From an uncultured Clostridia bacterium (GTDB lineage Bacteria; Bacillota; Clostridia; Christensenellales; Aristaeellaceae), in the NCBI GenBank assembly GCA_946413245.1, contig CAMKJS010000019.1, positions 1-45,959 of the forward strand: 45,959 nucleotides of DNA. The letters are read 5' to 3'. The notes under the pieces are model-generated. The model saw only the letters and a program-made list of their open reading frames with translations. It was not told where the DNA came from and made no database searches. Positions within the stretch are counted from its first letter, which is position 1, and each line of letters opens with the position of its first letter. Below, one piece after another: positions 1-8,220 of the stretch. Both the position numbers and the translations under genes were made by a program.

Positions 1-3000
1 GGTTCAGGTGTGGGTTCCGCCGTGGGCTCTTCTGTCGGTTCCGGGGTCGGCTCCGCCGTGGGTTCCGGCGTCGGTTCTTCCGTCGGTTCCGGCGTCGGCT
101 CCGCCGTGGGCTCTTCTGTCGGTTCCTCCGTGGGTTCCGGCGTCGGCTCCGCCGTGGGCTCTTCTGTCGGTTCCTCCGTGGGTTCCGGCGTCGGCTCTTC
201 CGTCGGTTCCGGCGTCGGTTCAGGCGTCGGCTCTTCCGTCGGTTCCAGCGTCGGTTCCGCCGTGGGTTCCGGTGTCGGTTCCGGCGTAGGATCCGCCATC
301 GGAATCGGCGTCGGCTCGTCGGTCGTGTCATACGGAGGCGCGGGCTCGTAGCCGTCAATCACAATCGGAGGCACAGGAGACGGCAGGGTGTCCATATACG
401 CGTCGCTTTCCATCTGGCTCAGCACGTCCACGTACTGGCTCATGATATAGCCCTGCTGGCCGTCCACCACGGCCCGCATCCAGAATTCGTCCTGATCGTT
501 GATTTCTTCCCGCAGCAGATAGACGTACTGGTTCTTCTTCAGCTCCTTCAGCAGCTTTCCTTTGGTGTTGCTGTCCTGGCGGAAGCGAACCTTGTTCTTG
601 TTGGTTTTTCCGTAGCGGTAGATCAACTCGCCGGTGGGAATCTGCGTTTCCACAGGCGTGGGTTCCGGCGTAGGTTCAGGAGTGGGTTCCTCCGTCGGTT
701 CCGGTGTGGGTTCAGGAGTCGGTTCCTCGGTCGGTTCCGGTGTGGGTTCAGGAGTGGGCTCCTCCGTCGGTTCCGGTGTGGGTTCAGGAGTGGGCTCCTC
801 CGTCGGTTCCGGCGTGGGTTCAGGGGTCGGCTCCTCGGTCGGTTCCGGCGTGGGTTCAGGAGTAGGTTCCTCGGTCGGCAGAACCTCTTCCATCGTGTAG
901 AACGGCGCGGGAGAATTCAGCCCGGCCTGGTACCGCTCGTCCTCCAGCCCGCTGAGCACCTGTACATACTCGCTCATCACATAGCCGCGGCGCCCGTTTA
1001 CCTCTACGGCGGTCCACAGCTCGCCCGCGCTGTTGAAGTCCTCGCGGATCATGTAGATATAGGTGTTTTTCTTCAGGGAATCCAGTCTCCTGCTGTCCTT
1101 GCTCATGCTTTCCCGCAGGTTGACGTTGGCAGTCGTGATGCCGTACCGGTTGATCATCTCTCCAACCGGGATCATGGTTTCGACCGGCGTCGGTTCGGGG
1201 GTGGGTTCCGGCGTCGGCTCTTCGGTCGGTTCAGGCGTCGGTTCCTCCGTGGGTTCCGGCGTCGGCTCCTCCGTCGGTTCGGGCGTCGGTTCTTCCGTCG
1301 GTTCCGGTGTGGGCTCCTCTGTGGGCTCCGGCGTCGGCTCCTCGGTCGGTTCAGGCGTCGGCTCCTCTGTGGGCAGAACCTCCTCCAGGGTATAGACAGG
1401 CGCCGGGGACGGCAGCCCCGCCTGGTAGACGTCGTTTTCCAGTCCGTTCAGCACGCTGATATACTGGCTCATCACGTAGCCGCGCTGTCCGTCCACCTCC
1501 ACAGCGGTCCAGAGTTCGCCGATCTCGTTGCGCTCTTCGCGGATCAGATAGATATACTGGTTTTTCTTCAGGGTATCCAGCTTCGCGCTCTTCTTGCTGG
1601 CGGCGGCCCGGAGATTCACCTTGTCGGTCGTCACGCCGTACCGGTTGATCATTTCTCCGGTGGGAATCTGCGTCTCAGCCGGTGTGGGAAGCTGCTCTTT
1701 CGCGGGTTCCCCGGCAGGCTCCTCTTCAGGCTCTTCCTGCGGTTCCTCCGCGGGTTCCGCTTCAGGTTCTTCCGCGGGTTCCTCTTCGGGTTCTTCCCAG
1801 GGTTCTTCTTCCGGTTCTTCCGCGGGTTCTTCCGTGGGTTCCGGTGTGGGCTCCTCCGTCGGTTCAGGCGTGGGCTCTTCAGTGGGTTCGGGCGTCGGTT
1901 CTTCCGTGGGTTCCGGCGTCGGTTCCTCCGTCGGTTCAGGCGTGGGCTCTTCGGTGGGTTCGGGCGTCGGTTCTTCCGTGGGTTCCGGCGTCGGCTCCTC
2001 TGTAGGCAGAACCTCCTCCAGGGTATAGACAGGCGCCGGGGACGGCAGGCCGGCCTGGTAGACGTCGTTTTCCAGTCCGTTCAGCACGCTGATGAATTCG
2101 CTCATCACGTAGCCGCGCCGTCCGTCGACCTCCACCGCGGTCCAGAGTTCACCGCTCTCGTTGCGCTCTTCGCGGATCAGATAGATATACTGGTTTTTCT
2201 TCAGGGTATCCAGCTTCGTGCTCTTTTTGCTCGCGGCTGCCCGGAGATTTACCTTGTCCGTCGTCACGCCGTACCGGTTGATCATTTCTCCCGTGGGAAT
2301 CTGTGTCTCCACAGGGGTCGGCTCCGGCTCTTCCGTGGGTTCCTCCGCGGGTTCTTCCCAGGGTTCTTCAGCGGGCTCTTCTTCAGGTTCTTCCGCGGGT
2401 TCCTCTTCGGGTTCTTCTGTGGGTTCCTCTTCGGGTTCTTCCGCAGGTTCTTCCGCGGGTTCCTCCCACGGCTCTTCCGCGGGTTCCTCCCACGGCTCTT
2501 CCGCGGGTTCCTCCCACGGCTCCTCCGTCGGTTCCGGCTGGGGTTCTTCCGTCGGTTCCGGCGTCGGTTCTTCGGTAGGTTCGGGCGTCGGCTCTTCCGT
2601 GGGTTCCGGCGTGGGTGCCTCCGTAGGCAGAACGTCCTCCAGGGTATAGATAGGCGCAGGTGTGGCGAGACCGGTCTGGTAAATCTCGTTTTCCACACCG
2701 GTGAACACACGCACGTATTCGCTCATCACATAGCCGCGGCGGCCGTCGACCTCCACAGCGGTCCAGAGTTCGCCGCTCTCGTTGTAATCCTCGCGGATCA
2801 GGTAGATATACTGGTTTTTCTTCAGGGAATCCAGCTTCGCGCTCTTTTTGCTCGCGGATTCCCGCAGGTTGACGTTATCGGTCGTCACGCCGTACCGGTT
2901 AATCATTTCACCGACCGGAACGTGCGTTTCCACAGGAGTCGGTTCCGGCTCCTCCGTGGGTTCCTCCCAGGGTTCTTCCGTCGGCTCCTGCCAGGGCTCT

Positions 3001-3797
3001 TTCTCCGGTTCGTCCCAGGGTTCCTCGGTCGGCTCCTGCCACGGTTCTTCCGTGGGCTCCTCCCAGGGCTCTTCCGTGGGTTCCGGGGCGGCTTCCGGCA
3101 TCGGTTCCGGGGTCGGTTCCGGCGTGGGCTCCGCGGACGGCTCTTCCTCGGGTTCTTCCCAGGGTTCTTCTTCCGGTTCTTCTTCCGGTTCCTCCCAGGG
3201 CTCCTCCTCTTCGGTTCCGTCCCAGGGTTCCGCTTCCGCCTCGCCCTGCGGGAACTGCATCATCGACTCCCAGGGATCGCTCCCTTGTTCCTCCCAGGGG
3301 TCGCCGCCCGGTTCGTCCGCTCCCGCTTCCGGCCAGGCTGCCTGCCCGGACTCCGAGGAGGATTCGGCAGCCGTTTCGGGCCTGTCCGCCACCGTGGAGA
3401 CGTACAGGGAATAGAACAGCGCGTCGCCGTTGATGGTGACGTCGATCAGCAGGCAGTTGTCGTAGCCCGCCTGTGTTCCGGCGTCCACGACGTTTTCCAG
3501 CATGGAGCCGTTTTCAGGATACGAGGTGAACTCCTGTCCCTGAAAATCCATCCACAGGGACAGCGATCCCAGCACTTCCGCGGGGACCCTCGCCCAGAAA
3601 GCGTCTTCCATCCCGTCAATCGGCTGGGCCTGCACTTCCTGCTGGTTTCCCGCCGAATCCGACCAGCGCAGGCGGATATCCGGTTCTCCCCATTCCTCAG
3701 CCGTTCCGGCTCCAAACGGGAGCGCGGACAGCAGCATCACCAGAGCGATGCACCAGGCGGTTACAGATCTCAGCCAGGATTTTTGATTTCTGTTCAT
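1..3797 (-). CDS. Secreted SH3-repeat protein with Pro/Glu/Thr linkers (3' end beyond window)
   Basis: One frame stays open from an ATG at 3797 to the left edge, 1265 codons without a stop; the C-terminus is outside the window. GGGGAGG lies about ten bases upstream of the start. Residues 1-33 are a signal peptide (MNRNQKSWLRSVTAW, then a hydrophobic stretch ending in GAGTA). Residues 34-150 form an unassigned globular domain. An acidic tract follows with repeated EEPWEEP, EEPWQEP and PTPEP motifs. Five bacterial SH3-like units begin near residues 289, 496, 705, 873 and 1048; each has a motif like RYGVTTDNVNLRES, then KKNQYIYLIRED, LWTAVEVDGRRGYVMSEY and a PAPIYTLEDVLP exit. (PTPEPTEE)n linkers separate them. 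The fifth unit is the most diverged. SH3b domains usually bind cell-wall peptides or glycans, so a wall-associated stalk or adhesin is likely; the function is inferred. Confidence 0.85.
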   Translation of the reverse strand, partial: MNRNQKSWLRSVTAWCIALVMLLSALPFGAGTAEEWGEPDIRLRWSDSAGNQQEVQAQPIDGMEDAFWARVPAEVLGSLSLWMDFQGQEFTSYPENGSMLENVVDAGTQAGYDNCLLIDVTINGDALFYSLYVSTVADRPETAAESSSESGQAAWPEAGADEPGGDPWEEQGSDPWESMMQFPQGEAEAEPWDGTEEEEPWEEPEEEPEEEPWEEPEEEPSAEPTPEPTPEPMPEAAPEPTEEPWEEPTEEPWQEPTEEPWDEPEKEPWQEPTEEPWEEPTEEPEPTPVETHVPVGEMINRYGVTTDNVNLRESASKKSAKLDSLKKNQYIYLIREDYNESGELWTAVEVDGRRGYVMSEYVRVFTGVENEIYQTGLATPAPIYTLEDVLPTEAPTPEPTEEPTPEPTEEPTPEPTEEPQPEPTEEPWEEPAEEPWEEPAEEPWEEPAEEPAEEPEEEPTEEPEEEPAEEPEEEPAEEPWEEPAEEPTEEPEPTPVETQIPTGEMINRYGVTTDKVNLRAAASKKSTKLDTLKKNQYIYLIREERNESGELWTAVEVDGRRGYVMSEFISVLNGLENDVYQAGLPSPAPVYTLEEVLPTEEPTPEPTEEPTPEPTEEPTPEPTEEPTPEPTEEPTPEPTEEPTPEPTEEPTPEPTEEPAEEPEEEPWEEPEEEPAEEPEAEPAEEPQEEPEEEPAGEPAKEQLPTPAETQIPTGEMINRYGVTTDKVNLRAAASKKSAKLDTLKKNQYIYLIREERNEIGELWTAVEVDGQRGYVMSQYISVLNGLENDVYQAGLPSPAPVYTLEEVLPTEEPTPEPTEEPTPEPTEEPTPEPTEEPTPEPTEEPTPEPTEEPTPEPTEEPTPEPTPEPTPVETMIPVGEMINRYGITTANVNLRESMSKDSRRLDSLKKNTYIYMIREDFNSAGELWTAVEVNGRRGYVMSEYVQVLSGLEDERYQAGLNSPAPFYTMEEVLPTEEPTPEPTPEPTEEPTPEPTPEPTEEPTPEPTPEPTEEPTPEPTPEPTEEPTPEPTPEPTEEPTPEPTPEPTPVETQIPTGELIYRYGKTNKNKVRFRQDSNTKGKLLKELKKNQYVYLLREEINDQDEFWMRAVVDGQQGYIMSQYVDVLSQMESDAYMDTLPSPVPPIVIDGYEPAPPYDTTDEPTPIPMADPTPEPTPEPTAEPTLEPTEEPTPEPTPEPTEEPTPEPTEEPTEEPTAEPTPEPTEEPTEEPTAEPTPEPTEEPTPEPTAEPTPEPTEEPTAEPTPE
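330..2932 (-). repeat. Five tandem SH3-unit/linker repeats inside the gene
   Basis: Units start at about 2932, 2312, 1683, 1175 and 655, reading leftwards, and each spans roughly 270-320 bases including its exit sequence. Linkers of about 200-330 bases made of PTPEPTEE codons lie between them. The units at 2312 and 1683 are very similar in DNA sequence, including the TCCAGGGTATAGACAGGCGC block, which suggests recent duplication. The linker at 2320-2620 adds PWEEP motifs. Confidence 0.85.
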
Positions 3798-3838
3798 GCG
3801 TCTCCATCCTCCCCGGGTTTTTTGCATATAACCCGATT

Positions 3839-3868
3839 ATTTTACGCCTCAGCCCCGTGGATTGTCAA
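3839..3868 (-). promoter_or_regulatory. Sigma-A-type promoter of the SH3-repeat gene
   Basis: On the minus strand TTGACA (3868-3863) and TAAAAT (3844-3839) are separated by 18 bases. They lie about 40 bases upstream of the ATG at 3797. The -35 is a perfect consensus match. Confidence 0.65.
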
Positions 3869-3986
3869 ATGTCGAAGGATTTCCCCGCTTTCCCGTCGAA
3901 TGAAAAACAGGGTTTCCGTCGGCCTTCCGGCGGGTTCCTGCTGATCTAACGATTCAGCAATCCGTTCTGTTCCGGAGTCGGTTGTG

Positions 3987-4595
3987 ATGCAGAAAAAAAG
4001 TTTGAGCGGTCTTTCCGTCCTGGATCTTCTCTACGATTCTCCTCCATACGCCTCCTATTTCCGCCGCCTTCCGGTGCTGGAAACGAGGGATCTGATTCTG
4101 CGTCCCCTTAACAAAGCGGATGCCGACGATCTGTTCGCCTGGCAGTCGGATGCCGAGGTGGCCCGGTATGTCCTCTGGCAGCCGCATCAGTCCGTGGCGG
4201 AATCCCGGGAATACGTGCGCGGCATGCGCAGCCTCTACCGCAGGGGGCTTCCGTCCTCCTGGGGCATCGTGAAGCGCTCGTCCGGCCGGGTCGTCGGTTC
4301 GGTAGGCGTCATGTGGATTTCCGCGGAGAACCGTTCCGCCGAAGTGGGCTACAGCCTGGCCCGGCCTTACTGGAACAGGGGCTACATGACCCAGGCGCTC
4401 TCCGCCGTGCTCCGTTCCCTGTTTGAGGATCTGGATCTGAACCGCGTCGAGGGTCAGTGCGATATCCGCAATCCCGCCAGCGGCCGGGTCATGGAAAAAT
4501 GCGGCATGCGCCTGGAGGGCGTCCTTCGCGGCCGGATTTTCAACAAAGGCGAATTCATCGATACCGCGCTCTACGCCGCGGTCAGAAACAGGTAA
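3987..4595 (+). CDS. GNAT family N-acetyltransferase (RimJ/RimL type)
   Basis: The protein of about 202 residues carries the GNAT fold typical of RimJ/RimL-like acetyltransferases, which move an acetyl group from acetyl-CoA to an amine such as a protein N-terminus. Visible motifs are LPVLETRDLILRPL at the N-terminal strand, VVGSVGVMWI, then AEVGYSLARPYWNRGYMTQA (the acetyl-CoA pyrophosphate-loop region), LNRVEGQCDIRNPAS and MEKCGMRLEGVLR near the end. The ATG at 3987 is preferred, with GGAG about ten bases upstream; a GTG lies one codon earlier. It stands alone between the divergent SH3-repeat gene and the next promoter. The substrate cannot be read from the sequence. Confidence 0.88.
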   Translation: MQKKSLSGLSVLDLLYDSPPYASYFRRLPVLETRDLILRPLNKADADDLFAWQSDAEVARYVLWQPHQSVAESREYVRGMRSLYRRGLPSSWGIVKRSSGRVVGSVGVMWISAENRSAEVGYSLARPYWNRGYMTQALSAVLRSLFEDLDLNRVEGQCDIRNPASGRVMEKCGMRLEGVLRGRIFNKGEFIDTALYAAVRNR

Positions 4596-4686
4596 TATGG
4601 TGCCTGACTTGCTGGAATAATGATTTTGGCCGCACGGCCTCATCGGGTTATGTTTGTTCTCGTTTAGCATTGTTTTTTCATATATC

Positions 4687-4716
4687 TTGAAGCGAAAACC
4701 GGATATCGTGTATAAT
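4687..4716 (+). promoter_or_regulatory. Promoter of the metallophosphoesterase-ECF-truA operon
   Basis: TTGAAG (4687-4692) and a perfect TATAAT (4711-4716) are 18 bases apart, about 50 bases before the ATG at 4766. The next five genes follow with overlaps or gaps of at most about 25 bases, so this is the likely operon promoter. Confidence 0.65.
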
Positions 4717-4765
4717 ATATGGTTGAGAATTCCGGTTCAGCCGGAAACGGAAAGGGGCGAAGCGT

Positions 4766-5704
4766 ATGAACGGATACAGGGAGAAGCACGGATCCTCCTC
4801 CCAGCCCTGGGCTGTCGCCTCCACCGCTTCCTCCAATTACCGCGGCAAGCATCAGATGAAAAACCGCAAGCGCCGCCGCTGGGGCATTTTCCTGATCGCC
4901 GTCGTCGTCCTGTGCCTTCTCTATCCGTTTGTGGAAGCCCATATCCTTACGACGGACCGGGCAACCCTGAAGTCCGAGGATCTTCCCGCCGACGTGGGCA
5001 ACCTGAAGATCGTCTATCTGTCGGATATCCATTACGGCTATTTCTTCTCCGACGCCGAGCTGAACAGCCTGGTTTCCCGGATCAATCAGCTGAAGCCGGA
5101 TATCGTTCTCTTCGGCGGCGGATACGGCACCGACAATCTCTCCGCCATTCAGTTTTTCCGGAAGCTTCCGTCGATCCACGCGCGCTATGCGATGGCCGGC
5201 GTCGTCGGAGATACCGATCGCGGGAAGGAGCCCGCCGATCTCGTTCACCTGCAGGACGCGATGCGCGAGGTCAATGTAATACCGCTGGTGAACGAGGTGT
5301 TTCAGGTTCGTGTCGGCAACAACATCGTCTACGTGGCCGGTGTGGACGATCCCCTGACGGGGTCCCCGGATCTGAAATATGTCGCTTCCCGGGTTTCCGC
5401 GTCCGACTATGTGATTCTGCTTTGCCACAGCCCTTCCGTGATTCCGGATTCCCAGCTTGTCACGGACGCTTCGGACCGTTTCGGCTGGTACGACCTGGGG
5501 CTTTTCGGGCACACCCACGGCGGTCAGATCCCCCTGTTCTCGTCGGTTCTGGACCTGGCCTCGGAGGTTCCGGACCGGTACCGTTCCGGCTGGCTGAAGG
5601 AAAACAGGGTGGATATGTTGGTTTCCCACGGCGTCGGAACCCTGGAATTCCCGGCCCGGCTCTTCTGTTTCCCCCAGATCCACGAGATCAATATTTCTGA
5701 CTGA
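4766..5704 (+). CDS. Membrane-anchored metallophosphoesterase-like protein with altered active site
   Basis: This 312-residue protein has a basic stretch (KNRKRRR, from 32) and one transmembrane segment (about 39-57), followed by a calcineurin-like phosphoesterase fold of the YkuE type. The first motif SDIHYG (D87, H89), the LLCHSP histidine (H221) and the final GHTHGGQ (H249, H251) are present. The two middle motifs are not: the expected GD of GDLVD reads VLFGGGYGTD (near 117), and the expected GNHD reads VVGDTD (near 147). Both positions normally supply metal ligands. The fold is well supported, but normal two-metal catalysis is doubtful. A purine-rich AAAGGGG lies before the ATG. Five bases separate it from the first ATG of the EcfA1 gene. 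Confidence 0.85.
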   Translation: MNGYREKHGSSSQPWAVASTASSNYRGKHQMKNRKRRRWGIFLIAVVVLCLLYPFVEAHILTTDRATLKSEDLPADVGNLKIVYLSDIHYGYFFSDAELNSLVSRINQLKPDIVLFGGGYGTDNLSAIQFFRKLPSIHARYAMAGVVGDTDRGKEPADLVHLQDAMREVNVIPLVNEVFQVRVGNNIVYVAGVDDPLTGSPDLKYVASRVSASDYVILLCHSPSVIPDSQLVTDASDRFGWYDLGLFGHTHGGQIPLFSSVLDLASEVPDRYRSGWLKENRVDMLVSHGVGTLEFPARLFCFPQIHEINISD

Positions 5705-5726
5705 CAGCATGGAGGTTCCCGGTTTA

Positions 5727-6584
5727 ATGACAGATGATGTACGCGTCCGGCTGGAGGACGTTTCCTATACCTATGAAGAGGCGAAAAAACCCGCGCTTTC
5801 CCATGTGGACGCGGTCGTTCACCCCGGTGAGTTTTTGGCGGTTCTCGGCCACAACGGCTCCGGGAAATCCACCCTCGCCAAGCTTCTGAACGCGCTCTAT
5901 ATCCCGACAGAGGGAACCGTGCTGGTCTGCGGATACGACACCCGGAAGGAAGAGCTCGTCTGGGAGATCCGCCGGCGGGCCGGCATGATCTTCCAGAATC
6001 CGGATAATCAGATTGTCGCCACCGTGGTCAAGGAGGACGTCGCCTTCGGGCTGGAAAATCTCGGCGTTCCCACGGAGGAAATGATTCCCCGCGTGGAATC
6101 CAGCCTTGCCGCCGTTCGTATGAACAAGTATGCCGATTCCGCGCCGCACATGCTTTCCGGCGGCCAGAAGCAGCGGGTCGCCATCGCGGGCATCCTTGCC
6201 ATGGAGCCGGCCATCATCATCGCGGACGAGGCCACGGCCATGCTGGATCCCTCCGGTCGGGCCGAAGTGCTGGATACCATCCGCCGCCTGAACCGTGAAA
6301 AAGGCATTACGGTGGTCTGGATCACGCATTTCATGGAGGAAGCCGCCCAGGCGGACCGGGTGATCATCGTCTCGGAGGGAGAGCTCATCGCCTCCGGCGC
6401 GCCCGACGAAATCTTTGACCGTGTGGATTTCATGCGGGAAAACCATCTGGACGTTCCGCCCATGGCGGATCTGGCCAGCTGGCTCCGGGAGCAGGGCGTC
6501 CCGCTGAAAAAAGGAATCCTGACAGTGGACGATATGGTGAAGGAGGTGGAGCGGGTCTTATGTCCATCGAAATCCGACACCTGA
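5727..6584 (+). CDS. ecfA1: ECF transporter ATP-binding protein EcfA1
   Basis: First of the two ATPases that power energy-coupling-factor vitamin and metal uptake at the inner face of the membrane. Visible motifs are Walker A GHNGSGKS, Q-loop FQNPDNQ, signature LSGGQKQR, Walker B IIADEAT and switch histidine in VVWITH. The C-terminal extension, about 60 residues past the ATPase core, is usual for EcfA. I chose the ATG at 5727 over the ATG at 5709, because the GGAGG at 5711-5715 lies inside the upstream ATG context and is spaced 11 bases from 5727. The gene overlaps the next ATPase gene by 25 bases. No substrate-binding EcfS gene is adjacent, so the module probably serves S-components encoded elsewhere (group II arrangement). 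Confidence 0.95.
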   Translation: MTDDVRVRLEDVSYTYEEAKKPALSHVDAVVHPGEFLAVLGHNGSGKSTLAKLLNALYIPTEGTVLVCGYDTRKEELVWEIRRRAGMIFQNPDNQIVATVVKEDVAFGLENLGVPTEEMIPRVESSLAAVRMNKYADSAPHMLSGGQKQRVAIAGILAMEPAIIIADEATAMLDPSGRAEVLDTIRRLNREKGITVVWITHFMEEAAQADRVIIVSEGELIASGAPDEIFDRVDFMRENHLDVPPMADLASWLREQGVPLKKGILTVDDMVKEVERVLCPSKSDT

Positions 6585-7423
6585 CACACTGTTATTCCGA
6601 GGGCAGCGCGCTGCGCACCGTCGCGCTGGACGACGTCAGCCTGACGATTCATGACGGCGATTTTCTGGGAATCATCGGACACACGGGTTCCGGAAAATCC
6701 ACGCTGGTGCAGCATCTGAACGGGCTGCTGAAGCCCACCTCCGGGCAGGTGCTCATCAACGGAGAGGATCTGAACGGAGAGCATGTGAACCGGAAAGCCC
6801 TCCGCCAGAAAATCGGCCTCGTTTTTCAGTATCCGGAGTATCAGCTTTTTGAGGAAACCGTCGCGAAGGACATCGCCTTCGGTCCCAAAAATCAGGGGCT
6901 GAGCGCGGCGGAGATCGACGAGCGGGTCCGGTTCGCCCTGTCCTGCGTCCATCTTGAATACGACGAAGTGGCGGAAAAAAGCCCCTTCGAGCTTTCCGGC
7001 GGCCAGATGCGCCGGGTCGCCATCGCCGGCGTGATCGCCATGCGCCCCGAGGTTCTGATTCTGGATGAGCCTACCGCCGGCCTGGATCCCCGGGGGCGGG
7101 ACAGCATTCTCACTATGCTGGAGGAGCTCCACGGGCAGCAGAACACGACCATCGTCATGGTTTCCCACAGCATGGACGATATGGCCCGCCTGGCCACCCG
7201 TCTCCTGGTACTGTCCGAAGGGAAAGTGGTCGCGGACGGAACCCCGCGGGAAATCTTCTCCCGGGAGAAGCAGATGGTCTCCATCGGGCTCGGGGTGCCT
7301 GCGGCAGCCCAGCTCTGCAGCCGCCTGATCGCCGCGGGCTATGATCTTCCTTCCGATCTGTACCGTCCGGAAGAGCTGCGGGAGCATCTGCTCCGACTCT
7401 GGAAGGAGGCCCGCCCGTGCTGA
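6560..7423 (+). CDS. ecfA2: ECF transporter ATP-binding protein EcfA2
   Basis: Second ATPase of the ECF module, 287 residues. Motifs are Walker A GHTGSGKS, Q-loop FQYPEYQ, signature LSGGQMRR, Walker B LILDEPTAGLDP and the switch histidine in MVSHSMDD. In the family, EcfA1 and EcfA2 form a heterodimer that docks on the coupling helices of EcfT. The start ATG overlaps the end of ecfA1, and the end overlaps the ecfT start by 7 bases, indicating translational coupling in one operon. The C-terminal region (PREIFSREKQMVSIGLGVP) resembles the usual regulatory tail. Confidence 0.95.
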   Translation: MSIEIRHLTHCYSEGSALRTVALDDVSLTIHDGDFLGIIGHTGSGKSTLVQHLNGLLKPTSGQVLINGEDLNGEHVNRKALRQKIGLVFQYPEYQLFEETVAKDIAFGPKNQGLSAAEIDERVRFALSCVHLEYDEVAEKSPFELSGGQMRRVAIAGVIAMRPEVLILDEPTAGLDPRGRDSILTMLEELHGQQNTTIVMVSHSMDDMARLATRLLVLSEGKVVADGTPREIFSREKQMVSIGLGVPAAAQLCSRLIAAGYDLPSDLYRPEELREHLLRLWKEARPC

Positions 7424-8220
7424 ACAATATCACCCTAGGCCAGTACTACCCCGTGGACAGCCGCATACACCGCCTGGATCCGCGGACCAAGCTGATCTGC
7501 GCGATCGTCTTCATCGTCGACGTTTTCCTGGCTGATTCCTTTATCGGATACGCCATTCTCCTGGCCTTCCTGTACGCGGTCACGCGCCTTTCCAACGTCC
7601 CGTTCAAAATGCTGCTTCGGAGCCTGAAACCCCTTCGGATGATCCTGATCCTGACCTTCCTGCTGAACCTCTTTTTCACGCAGGGAGAAACCGTCTGGAT
7701 CGAATGGTGGATCATCCGGATCACAAAGGAAGCGTTCCTGCAGGCCCTGTTCTATTCCCTGCGCCTGGTTTTCCTGGTGGCCGGCACCTCGCTGCTGACG
7801 CTGACCACCTCCCCCGTCGCCCTGGCGGACGGGATCGAGATTCTGCTTTCCCCGCTGAAGATCATCCATTTCCCCGCCCATGAGCTGGCGATGATGATGA
7901 CCATCGCCCTGCGCTTTATCCCGACGCTGCTGGAGGAAACGGATAAGATTATGAAGGCTCAGATGGCCCGCGGCGCGGATTTTGAGAGCGGAAACCTGAT
8001 TACCCGGGCCAAAGCCATGGTTCCCCTGCTGGTGCCGCTGTTCGTCAGCGCCTTCCGCCGGGCCGGAGACCTGGCTATGGCCATGGAAAGCCGCTGCTAC
8101 CACGGCGGAGAAGGCAGGACACGGCTGCGGGTGCTGAAGATCACCCGCGCGGACCGGATCGCGATGCTGATTCTGGCGCTCCTGACCGTCTGTGTCGTTC
8201 TGGAGGGAATGCTGTTTTGA
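7417..8220 (+). CDS. ecfT: ECF transporter transmembrane protein EcfT
   Basis: Membrane scaffold of the ECF transporter, 267 residues with about five to six hydrophobic segments (for example 26-62, 76-90, 105-127 and the C-terminal helix from 242). It opens with the family-typical YYPVDSRIHRLDPRTKL. Two coupling-helix motifs that touch the ATPases are visible, MKAQMARGADF and MAMESRCYHGGEGRTR. A GTG start at 7417 is supported by GGAAGGAGG seven bases upstream; the gene starts inside ecfA2. Its TGA overlaps the truA start. Confidence 0.94.
   Translation: MLNNITLGQYYPVDSRIHRLDPRTKLICAIVFIVDVFLADSFIGYAILLAFLYAVTRLSNVPFKMLLRSLKPLRMILILTFLLNLFFTQGETVWIEWWIIRITKEAFLQALFYSLRLVFLVAGTSLLTLTTSPVALADGIEILLSPLKIIHFPAHELAMMMTIALRFIPTLLEETDKIMKAQMARGADFESGNLITRAKAMVPLLVPLFVSAFRRAGDLAMAMESRCYHGGEGRTRLRVLKITRADRIAMLILALLTVCVVLEGMLF

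Noticed and set aside
8-2028. Long plus-strand frames of GSGVGSSVGS-type repeats
   Set aside because: They are mirror frames of the real minus-strand PTPEPTEE linkers; the repeat composition leaves several frames open. The minus-strand frame contains SH3 motifs and continues through all of them.
1-2630. Repeat array as a CRISPR candidate
   Set aside because: The units differ in length and encode protein; there are no constant-length spacers or cas genes.
2282-2710. Minus-strand Arg/Pro-rich frame of about 142 residues
   Set aside because: It is a second-frame shadow of the same linker region, with no ribosome site of its own.
4664-5710. Long minus-strand frame opposite the metallophosphoesterase
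   Set aside because: High GC leaves antisense frames open; the plus frame has clear motifs, a promoter and a ribosome site.
6560-7423. An EcfS substrate-binding gene in the ECF operon
   Set aside because: All genes of the operon were assigned; none is a small five- or six-helix S-component.
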